This document shows, in pieces, positions 9,961 through 18,562 of a stretch of DNA of 64,000 nt. Under the pieces are notes generated by a model that made no database searches, was not told the origin of the DNA, and worked only from the letters and a program-made list of their open reading frames with translations. Source of the stretch: Micromonospora sp. NBC_01740 (GTDB lineage: Bacteria > Actinomycetota > Actinomycetes > Mycobacteriales > Micromonosporaceae); NCBI RefSeq assembly GCF_035920365.1, contig NZ_CP109150.1, positions 3,658,001-3,722,000 on the forward strand, given 5' to 3'. The position numbers and the translations under genes are program-made. The stretch's first letter is position 1. Each line of letters opens with the position of its first letter.

Positions 9961-10890
9961 TCAGCGGGGCGGGGGCAGCTCGCGGCGGTTGAACTTCTCC
10001 CGCAGGCCCTCCGGCAGCAGTTCGCGGAGCTGGTCGGGAAGCAGCGGCAGGTCCAGCAGGCTCAGCTTGAGCTGGTTGCGTTCCTGGTAGCGGCGCGGGT
10101 CCAGGCGGACGACCAGGCCGGCGTCGTGCCGGTAGCGGATCTGCACGACGCCCTCCGTCGCGGCGTCCCGGATGACCAGGCCGTCCACCTCTACCGCGAC
10201 CGGGCCGGAGCCCTCGCGCAGTTGCAGGCGGACCGTCTCGTGGGGGGAGAGCACCAGCGCACGGGAGATGCCGGCCATCGGGGCGGACGGGGTCACCACC
10301 ACCGCCTCGGTGGCCGGCGAGACGAGCGGGCCGCCGGCGGCGTAGCTGTAGGCGGTCGAGCCGGTCGGGGTGCTGACCACCAGCGCGTCGCAGCGGTAGT
10401 ACCCGTACTGCTGCCCGTCGACGGCGAGGGAGGCGCTGACGAAGCCGGCACCGGGCTGGCGGATCAGCGCGATGTCGTTGAACGCGACGAGGTCGTCGCC
10501 GCAGACGTCGCAGGCCAGGCAGCTGTGGTTCTCCACCGTGAAGTCGTGCGCCACCAGCCGGTCCAGGGCCCTCGGTAGCTCCGGCGGCTCCACCTCGACG
10601 AGGAAGCCGAGCTTGCCGACGTGTACGCCGAGCACCGGCTTCGGATCGTGGACGGCCGACCGGAGCGCGCCGAGCATCGTCCCGTCGCCGCCGATGGCGA
10701 TCAGCGCGTCCGACCGGTGGGCCACCTCGCCCACCGGCAGCGGTTCGACCGTGGCCGGTACGCGGTGCCGGTCCTCGGCGCGTACGGCCAGGGAGATGTG
10801 GTGTCGGGCGGCCCAGGTCACGATGGTGTCGACCACCGCGGAGACGTCCCGGGTGGGGTGCAGCACCAGCCCGAGCCGGCTCCGGTCCAT
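9961..10890 (-). CDS. nadK: NAD kinase (ATP/polyphosphate type)
   Basis: Phosphorylates NAD to NADP. The 309-aa protein has the GGDGT motif at residues 67-71 (IAIGGDGTMLGAL), the NE/D-type region (ENHSCLACDV, FNDIALIRQ) and the glycine-rich conserved block STPTGSTAYSYAAGGP followed by TPSAPMAG. The start is ATG 10890. An apparently single gene, it is transcribed away from the polysaccharide cluster and ends 26 bases from the 16-bp tandem array. Length and motifs are normal for the family. Confidence 0.94.
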   Translation of the reverse strand: MDRSRLGLVLHPTRDVSAVVDTIVTWAARHHISLAVRAEDRHRVPATVEPLPVGEVAHRSDALIAIGGDGTMLGALRSAVHDPKPVLGVHVGKLGFLVEVEPPELPRALDRLVAHDFTVENHSCLACDVCGDDLVAFNDIALIRQPGAGFVSASLAVDGQQYGYYRCDALVVSTPTGSTAYSYAAGGPLVSPATEAVVVTPSAPMAGISRALVLSPHETVRLQLREGSGPVAVEVDGLVIRDAATEGVVQIRYRHDAGLVVRLDPRRYQERNQLKLSLLDLPLLPDQLRELLPEGLREKFNRRELPPPR

Positions 10891-11102
10891 GCCTACAGCT
10901 CATCACATCCCGGGGTCCCGGGACGGGCGTACCGCGAGGCGGGCGGGCGACCGCGCGACGTGTCACTTCGTCACGTCCGGAGCTTTCCGCGTGACGCGCC
11001 GGTGCACGGGTCGTTGGTGGAGACGGGAGCGGGTCCGCAGGGGCTCGATGTCCCGGGCCCGCGTGCAGGTGGCGCGCCGGGCGGGAACCACGAGGAGGAT
11101 CT

Positions 11103-12047
11103 TTGAAGATCGTCGTTACCGGTGGCGCCGGTTTCATCGGCTCCAACCTGGTACGCGCCCTCGCCGACACGCCGCAGGTCACCGAGGTGGTGGCCGTCGA
11201 CGACCTCTCCACCGGGTTGCTGGAGAACCTGATCGACCTGCCGGTGCGGCTGTTCACGGGGACGATCCTCGACCCCGATCTGCTCGACGAGGCGGTCAGC
11301 GGGGCGGCCGGCGTGGTGCATCTCGGCGCCCTCGGCTCGGTGCCCCGCTCCATCGACGACCCGCTGCGCAGCCACCACGCCAACGCCACCGGCACCCTGA
11401 GCGTGCTGGAGGCCGTCCGGCGCCACGGGGTCCCCCACGTCGTGGTCGCCTCGTCGTCCTCCGTCTACGGCGCCAACCCCGTCCTGCCCCGCCAGGAGAC
11501 GCTGCGGCCGATGCCGGTCAGCCCGTACGCGGTCTCGAAGCTGGCCACGGAGGCCTACGCGCTCGCGTACGCCGCCTGTTACGGCATCGGCGTGCTGCCG
11601 TTCCGCTTCTTCAACGTCTACGGGCCCCGGCAGGCAGCCAACCACGCGTACGCCGCCGTGGTGCCGAGGTTCGTCTCGGCGGCGCTGGAGGGCCGGCCGC
11701 TCCAGGTGCACGGCGACGGCACCCAGTCCCGTGACTTCACCTACGTCGGCAGCGTCACGGACGTGATCGTCGACGCGGTCCTGCGCCGCGTCTGCTCCCC
11801 CGACGTGGTGAACCTCGCCTTCGGCGCGCGGCTCTCGCTGCTGGAGCTGATCGCGGAGCTGGAGGAGGTGCTCGGTCGCCGGCTCGAGGTGGAGCACGGC
11901 CCGTCGCGGGCGGGCGACGTGCGCCACTCCGACGCGGACGACGGGGTGCTGCGCGCGCTCTTCCCCGACGTGACGCCGGTGCCGCGCGCCCAGGCCCTGC
12001 GGGCGACCGTGCAGTGGTACGAGGCGCACGCGGAGCAGCTCGCCTGA
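11103..12047 (+). CDS. NAD-dependent UDP-hexose/UDP-HexNAc 4-epimerase, copy 1
   Basis: A 314-aa extended SDR: NAD site MKIVVTGGAGFIGSNLVRAL, catalytic Ser in VVASSSSVYG and the YAVSK pair. Substrate-side motifs HLGALGSVPRSIDDP, FRFFNVYGPRQ, YAAVVPRF and GDGTQSRDFTYV resemble WbpP/TviC-type UDP-GlcNAc 4-epimerases. Start TTG 11103 is chosen because AGGAGG (11093-11098) lies four bases upstream and the NAD motif begins at once. About three quarters identical by eye to the next gene, so it is a tandem duplicate. It probably feeds UDP-GalNAc or UDP-galactose to the glycan made by this cluster; the exact substrate is not decided. Confidence 0.85.
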   Translation: MKIVVTGGAGFIGSNLVRALADTPQVTEVVAVDDLSTGLLENLIDLPVRLFTGTILDPDLLDEAVSGAAGVVHLGALGSVPRSIDDPLRSHHANATGTLSVLEAVRRHGVPHVVVASSSSVYGANPVLPRQETLRPMPVSPYAVSKLATEAYALAYAACYGIGVLPFRFFNVYGPRQAANHAYAAVVPRFVSAALEGRPLQVHGDGTQSRDFTYVGSVTDVIVDAVLRRVCSPDVVNLAFGARLSLLELIAELEEVLGRRLEVEHGPSRAGDVRHSDADDGVLRALFPDVTPVPRAQALRATVQWYEAHAEQLA

Positions 12048-12258
12048 CGGCGGACCGGCCACCGGCCGGGGCGCGGGCGGCGGTGGCCGGTACCCGCCCG
12101 AACGGGTTGGCGGGAGCCGCCGGTGCGACGGCACCCCGTCCTGATCCGCAACCGTGACCTTGGGTGTTGCTTGTCGTTGACTGTCAAGAAGGGTGCAAAA
12201 AGGTCATTTCGCCTAGTTGGCGCCGGTAGGCGGCAACACGCGACATCGGGGGAAACAG

Positions 12259-13206
12259 TTGAAGATCGTGGTCAGCGGCGGGGCCGGTTTCATCGGTTCG
12301 AACCTGGTCCGGGCGCTCGCCGAGCAGCCGCGGATCAGCGAGATCGTGGTGGTCGACGACCTGTCGACCGGTTCGCTGGACAATCTGCTGGACGCGCCCG
12401 CCCGGGTCCTCGTCGGCTCGGTCTGCGACCCGGACGTGCTGGACGACGCGCTACCGGGCGCCGCGAGCGTCGTGCACCTCGGTGCCCTCGGTTCGGTGCC
12501 CGGGTCGATCGACGATCCGGCGCGCAGCCACCACGCCAACGCCACGGGAACGGTGAGCGTGCTGGAGGCGGTGCGCCGCCACGACGTGCCGCACGTGGTG
12601 GTCGCCTCGTCCTCCTCGGTCTACGGGGCGGCTCCGGGGATGCCCCGGCACGAGGCGCTGCGGCCGATGCCGGTGAGCCCCTACGCGGTCTCCAAGCTCG
12701 CCACCGAGACCTACACCCTCGCCTACGCTGCCTGCTTCCACCTCGCCGTGCTCCCGTTCCGCTTCTTCAACGTGTACGGGCCGCGGCAGGATCCCGAGCA
12801 CCCCTACGCCGCCGTGGTGCCGAGGTTCATCGCCGACGCGCTCGACGGCCGGCCCCTGACGCTGCACGGCGACGGCCAGCAGACCCGCGACTTCACCTAC
12901 GTCGCCGACGTCACCGACATCATCACCGACGCCGTGGTGCGCCGCGTCGGCGCGCCCGACGTGGTCAACCTGGCGTTCGGCACCCGTACGTCGCTGCGGG
13001 ATCTGGTCGCCGAGCTGGAGGTCGTGCTCGGCCGGCGGCTCGAGGTGGAGCACGGCCCACCGCGGCCCGGCGACGTCCGCGACTCGCAGGCCGACTGCAC
13101 CCGGCTGCAGGAGCTGTTCCCCGCCGCCCGGCCGCACTCGCTGCGCGCCGGTCTGGCGGCGACGGTCGAGTGGCACTCGGCTGCCCGCGCGCTGAGTCCG
13201 GTCTAG
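12259..13206 (+). CDS. NAD-dependent UDP-hexose/UDP-HexNAc 4-epimerase, copy 2
   Basis: A 315-aa tandem paralogue of the previous gene with the same NAD motif (MKIVVSGGAGFIGSNLVRAL), VVASSSSVYG, YAVSK, FRFFNVYGPRQDPEHPYAAV and GDGQQTRDFTYV. It also starts at TTG, 12259, after GGGGGAAA. Differences concentrate in residues 40-60 and at the C-terminus, so substrate preference may have shifted. The 211-base gap before it is richer in A/T than its surroundings and may hold its own promoter (TTGACT at 12176). The flippase gene follows after 14 bases. Confidence 0.84.
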   Translation: MKIVVSGGAGFIGSNLVRALAEQPRISEIVVVDDLSTGSLDNLLDAPARVLVGSVCDPDVLDDALPGAASVVHLGALGSVPGSIDDPARSHHANATGTVSVLEAVRRHDVPHVVVASSSSVYGAAPGMPRHEALRPMPVSPYAVSKLATETYTLAYAACFHLAVLPFRFFNVYGPRQDPEHPYAAVVPRFIADALDGRPLTLHGDGQQTRDFTYVADVTDIITDAVVRRVGAPDVVNLAFGTRTSLRDLVAELEVVLGRRLEVEHGPPRPGDVRDSQADCTRLQELFPAARPHSLRAGLAATVEWHSAARALSPV

Positions 13207-13220
13207 GGCGGCCGACCGCG

Positions 13221-14618
13221 ATGCACCCCGCCGTCACGCAGCCGGCCGACGCCCGATCCGCGCCGGCCGACCCGGCTGCGGACGACAGGGGCCGTGACCG
13301 GAGGCTGGTCGCCGGCATCGCGACGACGGTGGGCAGTCGGGCGGTCGGTGCCGTCGTGCCGCTGCTGCTGCTCCCGCTCACCCATCGGTATCTCGGCACG
13401 GAGCTGTTCAGCCTGTGGCAGGCGGTGACGGCACTGACCGCGATGGCGGCCTTCGCCGACCTAGGCCTGGGCAACGGGCTGATGACCAAGTTGGCGGACA
13501 CCCAGGCCCGGGGCGAGACCGCCCAGGCCAGACGCTACGTCTCCACCGCCTACCTGACCCTGGCCGGCGCGGCGGTCGCGGCCTGCGCCGCCCTCTGGAT
13601 CGGGGCGCTCGCCATCCCGTGGACCTCCGTGTTCAACCTGCCCAGCGCCGAGCTGGTGCCGACCGCCCGGTCCATGACGCTGGTCTGCCTGACCGTCTTC
13701 ATCCTCAACGTGCCGATGTCGCTGGTCATCCGGGTGCAGTACGGCGTCCAGCAGGTCGCCCGCGCCAACACGTGGCAGTTGGCCGGGTCCCTGCTCTGCC
13801 TTCCGCTGACCCTGGCCGCCGTGGCCCTCGACGCCGCGCCGGTGACCTTGGTGGCCGCCGTGGTGATCGGTCCGCTGCTGGGCAACGCGGTGAACAGCCT
13901 GTGGTTCTACATCCGGCGGATGCCGGAGCTGGCCCCGTCGTTGCGGTGCGTGGAGAGGGCCGCCGCCCGGGAGCTGCTCCGGCTGGGCGGGATGTTCCTG
14001 CTGCTCACGGCAGCGCTGACGGTCGCGACCAACGCCGACCCGCTGATCGTGGCACAGACCCGTGGCCTGGCCGACGTGGCCGTGTTCGCCGTGGCCGCCC
14101 GCCTGATCGCCCAGCTCGGGCTGCTCATGTCGATGGTGAGCGCGGCGGCGTGGCCGGCGCACGGTGAGGCGCTGGCCCACGGGCGGGTGGCCTGGATCCG
14201 CCGCCGCACCAGGCGGATGACCCTCGTGGCCGCGACAGCCGTCGGGCTGCCGAGCATCGTGGTGGCGCTCGTCGGTGGGCAACCGTTGGCCGCGCTGATG
14301 GGGATGACGCAGGCACCGGACCGGTGGCTGCTCGCCGGCCTCGGTGCCTGGTGGATGGTGCTCGCGGTGGCCTCGCCCTGGTTCATGGTGCAGAACGCCG
14401 CCGGGGTGGTCCGTCCGCAGCTCGTCGCCTGGGCGGCGTACCTCGTCCTGGCGGTGCCGCTGAAGTGGTGGGGCGCCGGGGCGCTGGGGATGGCCGCGGT
14501 GCCGTGGCTGGGTGCGGCAGTCGCACTGGTGACGGTGTTCCCGGCGGCGCTGCTGGGTTACCGCCAGGTGCTGGCCCGAGCCGGCCCGGCGGTCCAGGGC
14601 CAGCGGGTCGCGGCATGA
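13221..14618 (+). CDS. wzx: Oligosaccharide flippase, Wzx/MATE-like
   Basis: A 465-aa integral membrane protein with roughly 12 predicted helices, such as RAVGAVVPLLLLPLTHRYLG near residues 38-57 and LVAWAAYLVLAVPLKWWGAG near 400. The N-terminus matches polysaccharide-exporter family patterns (FSLWQAVTALTAMAAFADLGLGNGLMTKLA). It should flip the undecaprenyl-linked repeat unit to the outer face of the membrane. The start is ATG 13221; a much longer upstream reading is in-frame shadow of the epimerase. Its stop overlaps a possible ATG of the next glycosyltransferase (ATGA at 14615). Confidence 0.82.
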   Translation: MHPAVTQPADARSAPADPAADDRGRDRRLVAGIATTVGSRAVGAVVPLLLLPLTHRYLGTELFSLWQAVTALTAMAAFADLGLGNGLMTKLADTQARGETAQARRYVSTAYLTLAGAAVAACAALWIGALAIPWTSVFNLPSAELVPTARSMTLVCLTVFILNVPMSLVIRVQYGVQQVARANTWQLAGSLLCLPLTLAAVALDAAPVTLVAAVVIGPLLGNAVNSLWFYIRRMPELAPSLRCVERAAARELLRLGGMFLLLTAALTVATNADPLIVAQTRGLADVAVFAVAARLIAQLGLLMSMVSAAAWPAHGEALAHGRVAWIRRRTRRMTLVAATAVGLPSIVVALVGGQPLAALMGMTQAPDRWLLAGLGAWWMVLAVASPWFMVQNAAGVVRPQLVAWAAYLVLAVPLKWWGAGALGMAAVPWLGAAVALVTVFPAALLGYRQVLARAGPAVQGQRVAA

Positions 14619-14752
14619 GCGGACCGCCGGACCGGCCGCGCCTGGTCGCGGTGCCACCACAGCAGGGGCCCGGTGACCCGGGCTTTCGTCGCCCGCCCGG
14701 CGGAGGTCTCCGCCGTGGCCGTACCCGGCCCGGTGCCGGAGAGGACAGTGCC

Positions 14753-15970
14753 ATGACGGATTCATCCGGTTGGGTGGCGTACGTGGGGCCGTTCCGCTAC
14801 CCGTGGGGCGAGGCATGCTCCCGGCGGGTCGACGGGATCGCCCGGTCGCTGGCCCTGGCCGGCCGGCACGTGGTGGTGGTCGGCGGGGAGCACACCCCGG
14901 CCGAGCCTCGACCGGTCGACGTCGTGACGGGGCCGGGCACGATAACCCACGTCGGAGTGGGCGAGTTGCCGCCCGCCGGGGCGAGCCCGGCGGCCAGGGC
15001 GACCCAGGTGCTCCTCCGCTGGGGAGCGCGGACCGTCGCCTGGCTGGCGGCGCAACCGACCCGACCGTCACATGTCGTGGTCTACGGCGGCGGGACGCCG
15101 TACATGGTCCACCTGCGCCGGTGGTGCCGGCGCCACGGGATTCCGCTGGTGGTCGACGTGGTCGAGTGGTACAGCCCTCGGCAACTGGTCGGCGGAGCGC
15201 TGGGCCCCCTGCACCTGTCTGCGAAGCTCGCCCTGCGCCACCACTACCCGCGCTGCTCCGGCGTCATCGCCATCAGCACCCTGCTCGAGGAGCACTTTCG
15301 GCAGCGGGGCTGCCAGGTCGTGCGGGTGCCGCCGACCCTCGACGTGCGGCAGCTGGCGAGCACACCGGAGACCCCGGCCACCGGGTGGGACGGGCTCACC
15401 CTGGTCTACGCCGGCACCCCCGGCCGCAAGGACCTGCTCGGCACCGTCGTCGAGGCGGTCGAGGCGGTGGCGCGCTCCGGTGCGCGGCTGCGGCTGAGGG
15501 TGGTGGGGCCGTCCCGCCAACAGCTGCGCGATCTGCTCGGCGGCGACCCGCCGGAGATGGTGGAGGTGGTCGGCCGGGTGCCGCAGTGGACGGTGCCGCA
15601 GCTGTTGCGCGAGGCCGACTTCAGCGTTCTGCTCCGGCCGCCGGCGCGTTACGCCAACGCCGGCTTCCCGACGAAGGTCTGCGAGTCGATGGCGAACGGC
15701 ACCCCGGTGATCTGCAACCTGACCAGCGACCTGGGCCGCTACCTGGAGGACGGCGTCAATGCCCTGGTCTGCACCGACCACTCCGTGGCCGCGCTGGCGG
15801 CGACGCTGCACCGGGCGGTGCGGCTGACCGCCGAGGAACGGCTGCTCATGCGCAAGGCCGCCCGGGAGCAGGCGCTGGACTCCTTCGACGTCCGGGCGTA
15901 CGCACAACCGCTGGCCCGGCTGCTCGATTCTGTACAGGAGGTAACGGGTGCCGGACACCGGGGGCACTGA
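14753..15970 (+). CDS. GT-B glycosyltransferase
   Basis: A 405-aa GT-B-type protein. The N-terminal domain starts at WVAYVGPFRYPWGEACSRRV, with VVVYGGGTPYMV. The C-terminal nucleotide-sugar domain has LVYAGTPGRKDLLGTVVEAV, VGRVPQWTVPQLLREADF and the donor-side FPTKVCESMANGTPVICNLT. ATG 14753 is preferred because GGAGAGGA lies just upstream. An in-frame ATG at 14615, fused ATGA-style to the flippase stop, would add 46 low-complexity residues. It probably adds one sugar to the lipid-linked repeat unit. Acceptor and donor cannot be read from sequence. Confidence 0.78.
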   Translation: MTDSSGWVAYVGPFRYPWGEACSRRVDGIARSLALAGRHVVVVGGEHTPAEPRPVDVVTGPGTITHVGVGELPPAGASPAARATQVLLRWGARTVAWLAAQPTRPSHVVVYGGGTPYMVHLRRWCRRHGIPLVVDVVEWYSPRQLVGGALGPLHLSAKLALRHHYPRCSGVIAISTLLEEHFRQRGCQVVRVPPTLDVRQLASTPETPATGWDGLTLVYAGTPGRKDLLGTVVEAVEAVARSGARLRLRVVGPSRQQLRDLLGGDPPEMVEVVGRVPQWTVPQLLREADFSVLLRPPARYANAGFPTKVCESMANGTPVICNLTSDLGRYLEDGVNALVCTDHSVAALAATLHRAVRLTAEERLLMRKAAREQALDSFDVRAYAQPLARLLDSVQEVTGAGHRGH

Positions 15971-17126
15971 GATGCCGGAGCGGATGCGGGTGTGCGTGGT
16001 GGGGCCCCTGCCGCCACCGATGGGAGGCATCGCCCGCGGGGTGGCGATGCTGGTCGACCGGTTCCGCGACGATCCGGAGGTCCACATCGAGGTGGTCGAC
16101 ATCGCCCAGCGGTGGCGCGGCGTGCACGACCTCGTGCCGGGGCGACGCCTGACGGCGGGGGTACGCCAGCTCACGGCCGGCGCCGTGGCACTGCGCCGCG
16201 TCCTGGCCGCGGGCCGGACCGACGTCGTGCACCTGCATTCGTCCGGTGGCCCCGGCGTCCTCCGGGACCTGGCGTTACTGCTCATCACCCGGGTGTACCG
16301 GCGACCGGCCGTCTACCACCTGCACTTCGGGCGGATCCCCGAGATCGCGGGGCGCGGCAGTCGGGAGTGGCGGTCGATGGCCTCGGCGATGCGGCTGGCG
16401 ACGGTCGTTCTGGTCCTCGACGAGGCGTCCGAGTCCACCGTCCGCAACCAGCTCCCCACGGTGTGGGTGCGGCGGATGCCGAACGGAGTGGACCTCGACC
16501 GGCTTCCGGCGCCACACCGGAACCCCGCGCCGGCGGAACGCACGGTGCTGTTCGTCGGCTGGTTCCTGCACGCCAAGGGGGTCGAGGACCTGCTGGCCGC
16601 GTGGCGGACGGCCGCGCAGCCGGGTTGGCGGCTGCTCTTCGTCGGCCCCGCCGATCCGGCCTACCTGCGATCGGTGACCGAGCGGCACCAGCCGCCGGCG
16701 TCGGTGTCCTTCCTGGGCGAGCTGCCGCACCCGGACGTCCTCGCCATGATGGCCCGCTGCGACCTGTTCGTCCTGCCCAGCCACACCGAGGGGTTCCCCA
16801 ACGTGGTGGTCGAGGCGATGGCGCTCGGCTGCCCGGTCGTCGCCACCGACGTGGGGGCGACCGCCGAGATCCTCGGCGACGACAGCGGGGTGGTCGTCGC
16901 GCCCTCGGACCCCGCCGGCCTCGCCGCGGCGCTGCGGGATCTGATGACCGACCCGGCGCGCCGTGCTGAGCTGGCCGACCGGGCCCGGGCCCGGGTGCAC
17001 CGGCTCTACGGGCTACAGAGCGTGCTGCGCCAGCACACCGACCTGTGGCGTCGGGTCGCTGGTTCCCCCCGGCACGACCGCCGGCCGCCGGCCGCCGCTC
17101 CGGGGAAGCACCCCGTCGGGTCCTGA
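15948..17126 (+). CDS. GT4 glycosyltransferase
   Basis: A 392-aa GT4-family transferase. The acceptor domain starts at MRVCVVGPLPPPMGGIARGV; the donor domain has RTVLFVGWFLHAKGVEDLLA and the EX7E motif in HTEGFPNVVVEAMALGCPVV (about 285-304), then ATDVGATAEIL. GTG 15948 is set by AGGAGGT at 15936-15942, and the gene overlaps the previous one by 23 bases. The last ~30 residues (HDRRPPAAAPGKHPVGS) are low complexity and overlap the convergent polymerase-like gene by 114 bases. It probably extends the same repeat unit. Confidence 0.83.
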   Translation: MPDTGGTEMPERMRVCVVGPLPPPMGGIARGVAMLVDRFRDDPEVHIEVVDIAQRWRGVHDLVPGRRLTAGVRQLTAGAVALRRVLAAGRTDVVHLHSSGGPGVLRDLALLLITRVYRRPAVYHLHFGRIPEIAGRGSREWRSMASAMRLATVVLVLDEASESTVRNQLPTVWVRRMPNGVDLDRLPAPHRNPAPAERTVLFVGWFLHAKGVEDLLAAWRTAAQPGWRLLFVGPADPAYLRSVTERHQPPASVSFLGELPHPDVLAMMARCDLFVLPSHTEGFPNVVVEAMALGCPVVATDVGATAEILGDDSGVVVAPSDPAGLAAALRDLMTDPARRAELADRARARVHRLYGLQSVLRQHTDLWRRVAGSPRHDRRPPAAAPGKHPVGS

Positions 17127-18368
17127 CCGGTGGTCTCTGCGGTGGTGCCGGCCGCCGGTGCCGTGCGGGCGGCTCGACGGGTCGGCCGTGAGGGCGGGCA
17201 CGAGCGAGAACAACGCCAGCGGTAGCCAGGCGGCCAGGGCGGCCTCCCAGTGCCCGGTGAGCCAGATCGGCAGGAACATCACCAGGAACAGCCCGGCCAG
17301 CCGCGCGCCGAGCCGGGAGGCGCGCCCGACGGGCCAAATGGCGGCGGCCAGGACGGCCGCGTAGCACAGCACGCCCACGAGCCCGAGGTCGGCGCCGAGG
17401 GTGAGGACCAGACTGTGGGCGCCGATTCCCCAGGAGCTGACCGCCATGAACGCGCCCGCCCCGATCCCGGCGAGCGGGGACTGCCCCCAGACAGCGACGG
17501 CCTCGGGCCAGACCAGCATCCGGCCGGCGAGGTCACCGGTCGCCCGGTCGGCGACGAGGCCGTCGAGGCGCAGCATCGTCGCCTCGCCCAGGCCGAGCGG
17601 TACCAGGAGCAGGACCGCCGGGACGACCACCGCCGCGACCAGCCAGCACGCCCGGGGGGCCGCCCGGCTGCACACCAGGTAGACGGCGCCGAGCAGCAGC
17701 GCGGCCAGCGCGCCCCGCGTGCCGCTGAGCAGCACCGCGTAGCCCAGCAGCGGCACGCACGCGTAGAGCGCGAGGCGGACCGCGCGGGGCAGCCCACCGA
17801 CGCTGCCCAGCAACACCGCCAGCAGGATTCCGGCGACCATCGTGTAGGCGGTCAGGTTGATGTTGACTCCCTCGATGCCGTACCGGACGCTGAGGTCGAA
17901 GGCTCCCGTCCGGTCGAGGTCGCCGCCGGTGGAGGGTGCCCGGATCAGCTCGACCGCCCGGATGAGACAGCCGGCGATGAACGCGACGCCGACCGCGAGC
18001 AGATCGCGGGTGGTGGTCACGATGTGCCGCACCGCGACCAGCAGCAGCAGGCAGGTGCCGTACAGGTAGACGGTGCTGCGGGTCGCCGAGGTGTCGAGCG
18101 TCCACCCGAGGCTGGCGACCACCCACACGCCGAGCAGCAGGGCGAGCACGTCGACCAGCCCCGGCCGGGGGATGCGACCACTGAGGACGACGGCGGCCAA
18201 CAGGGCGGGGCCCAGCGGGGTCTGGTCCACCGACCAGCCCACCATCAGGGCGACGACGCTGACGATCGCGACGCTGACCAGTGTGGCGTAACGCCGATGG
18301 GCCCGTCGCCGGTGCGTGCCGGGCGAGCGGGCGGGTCCGGACAGGAGGCCTGGAGGTACGTCGCCCAC
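17013..18368 (-). CDS. O-antigen ligase/polymerase-like membrane protein (Wzy-like)
   Basis: A 451-aa protein with about ten membrane helices, including ATLVSVAIVSVVALMVGWSV and ARLAGLFLVMFLPIWLTGHW. A large outer loop follows LLSGTRGALAALLLGAVYLV, the O-antigen ligase family signature region (SGTRGAL, then GRMLVWPEAVAVWGQSPLAG and HSLVLTLGADLGLVGVLCY). It should polymerise or ligate lipid-linked repeat units outside the membrane. Start GTG 18368 has AAGGA upstream. It is the only minus-strand gene within the plus-strand run, and its C-terminal 38 codons overlap the convergent GT4 gene. Polymerase versus ligase cannot be decided. Confidence 0.78.
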   Translation of the reverse strand: MGDVPPGLLSGPARSPGTHRRRAHRRYATLVSVAIVSVVALMVGWSVDQTPLGPALLAAVVLSGRIPRPGLVDVLALLLGVWVVASLGWTLDTSATRSTVYLYGTCLLLLVAVRHIVTTTRDLLAVGVAFIAGCLIRAVELIRAPSTGGDLDRTGAFDLSVRYGIEGVNINLTAYTMVAGILLAVLLGSVGGLPRAVRLALYACVPLLGYAVLLSGTRGALAALLLGAVYLVCSRAAPRACWLVAAVVVPAVLLLVPLGLGEATMLRLDGLVADRATGDLAGRMLVWPEAVAVWGQSPLAGIGAGAFMAVSSWGIGAHSLVLTLGADLGLVGVLCYAAVLAAAIWPVGRASRLGARLAGLFLVMFLPIWLTGHWEAALAAWLPLALFSLVPALTADPSSRPHGTGGRHHRRDHRSGPDGVLPRSGGRRPAVVPGGTSDPTPQVGVLAQHAL

Positions 18369-18562
18369 GCTGTAGTCCTTCGTGTCGGTGGCCAGGCGGC
18401 ATATCCGCTGCTCGCCGAGTCTCCCACCTATTCCTTAATGAAGCGGGCATTCGTAGCGATTGTCGGATGAAAGGCGTTTCTCCGGTACGGGAGTGGTCGT
18501 TCCTCACAACGAACCCGCCGGGCGTACGGGGCGGGGCACGGCGAACCGACATGGGAGCGGGA

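Noticed and set aside
9811..10578. Open frame over the 16-bp tandem array with a repeated SGPACVGPSVCRAQRV peptide
   Set aside because: The repeat period is not a multiple of three, and the frame runs antisense through the NAD kinase gene; it is a product of the array.
12176..12210. Promoter for the second epimerase gene starting with TTGACT at 12176
   Set aside because: No acceptable -10 box at 16-18 bases; kept only as a possibility in the gene entry.
14615..14752. ATGA-coupled start giving a 46-residue N-terminal extension of the first glycosyltransferase
   Set aside because: The extension is low complexity and a strong ribosome site precedes ATG 14753; not excluded, but less likely.
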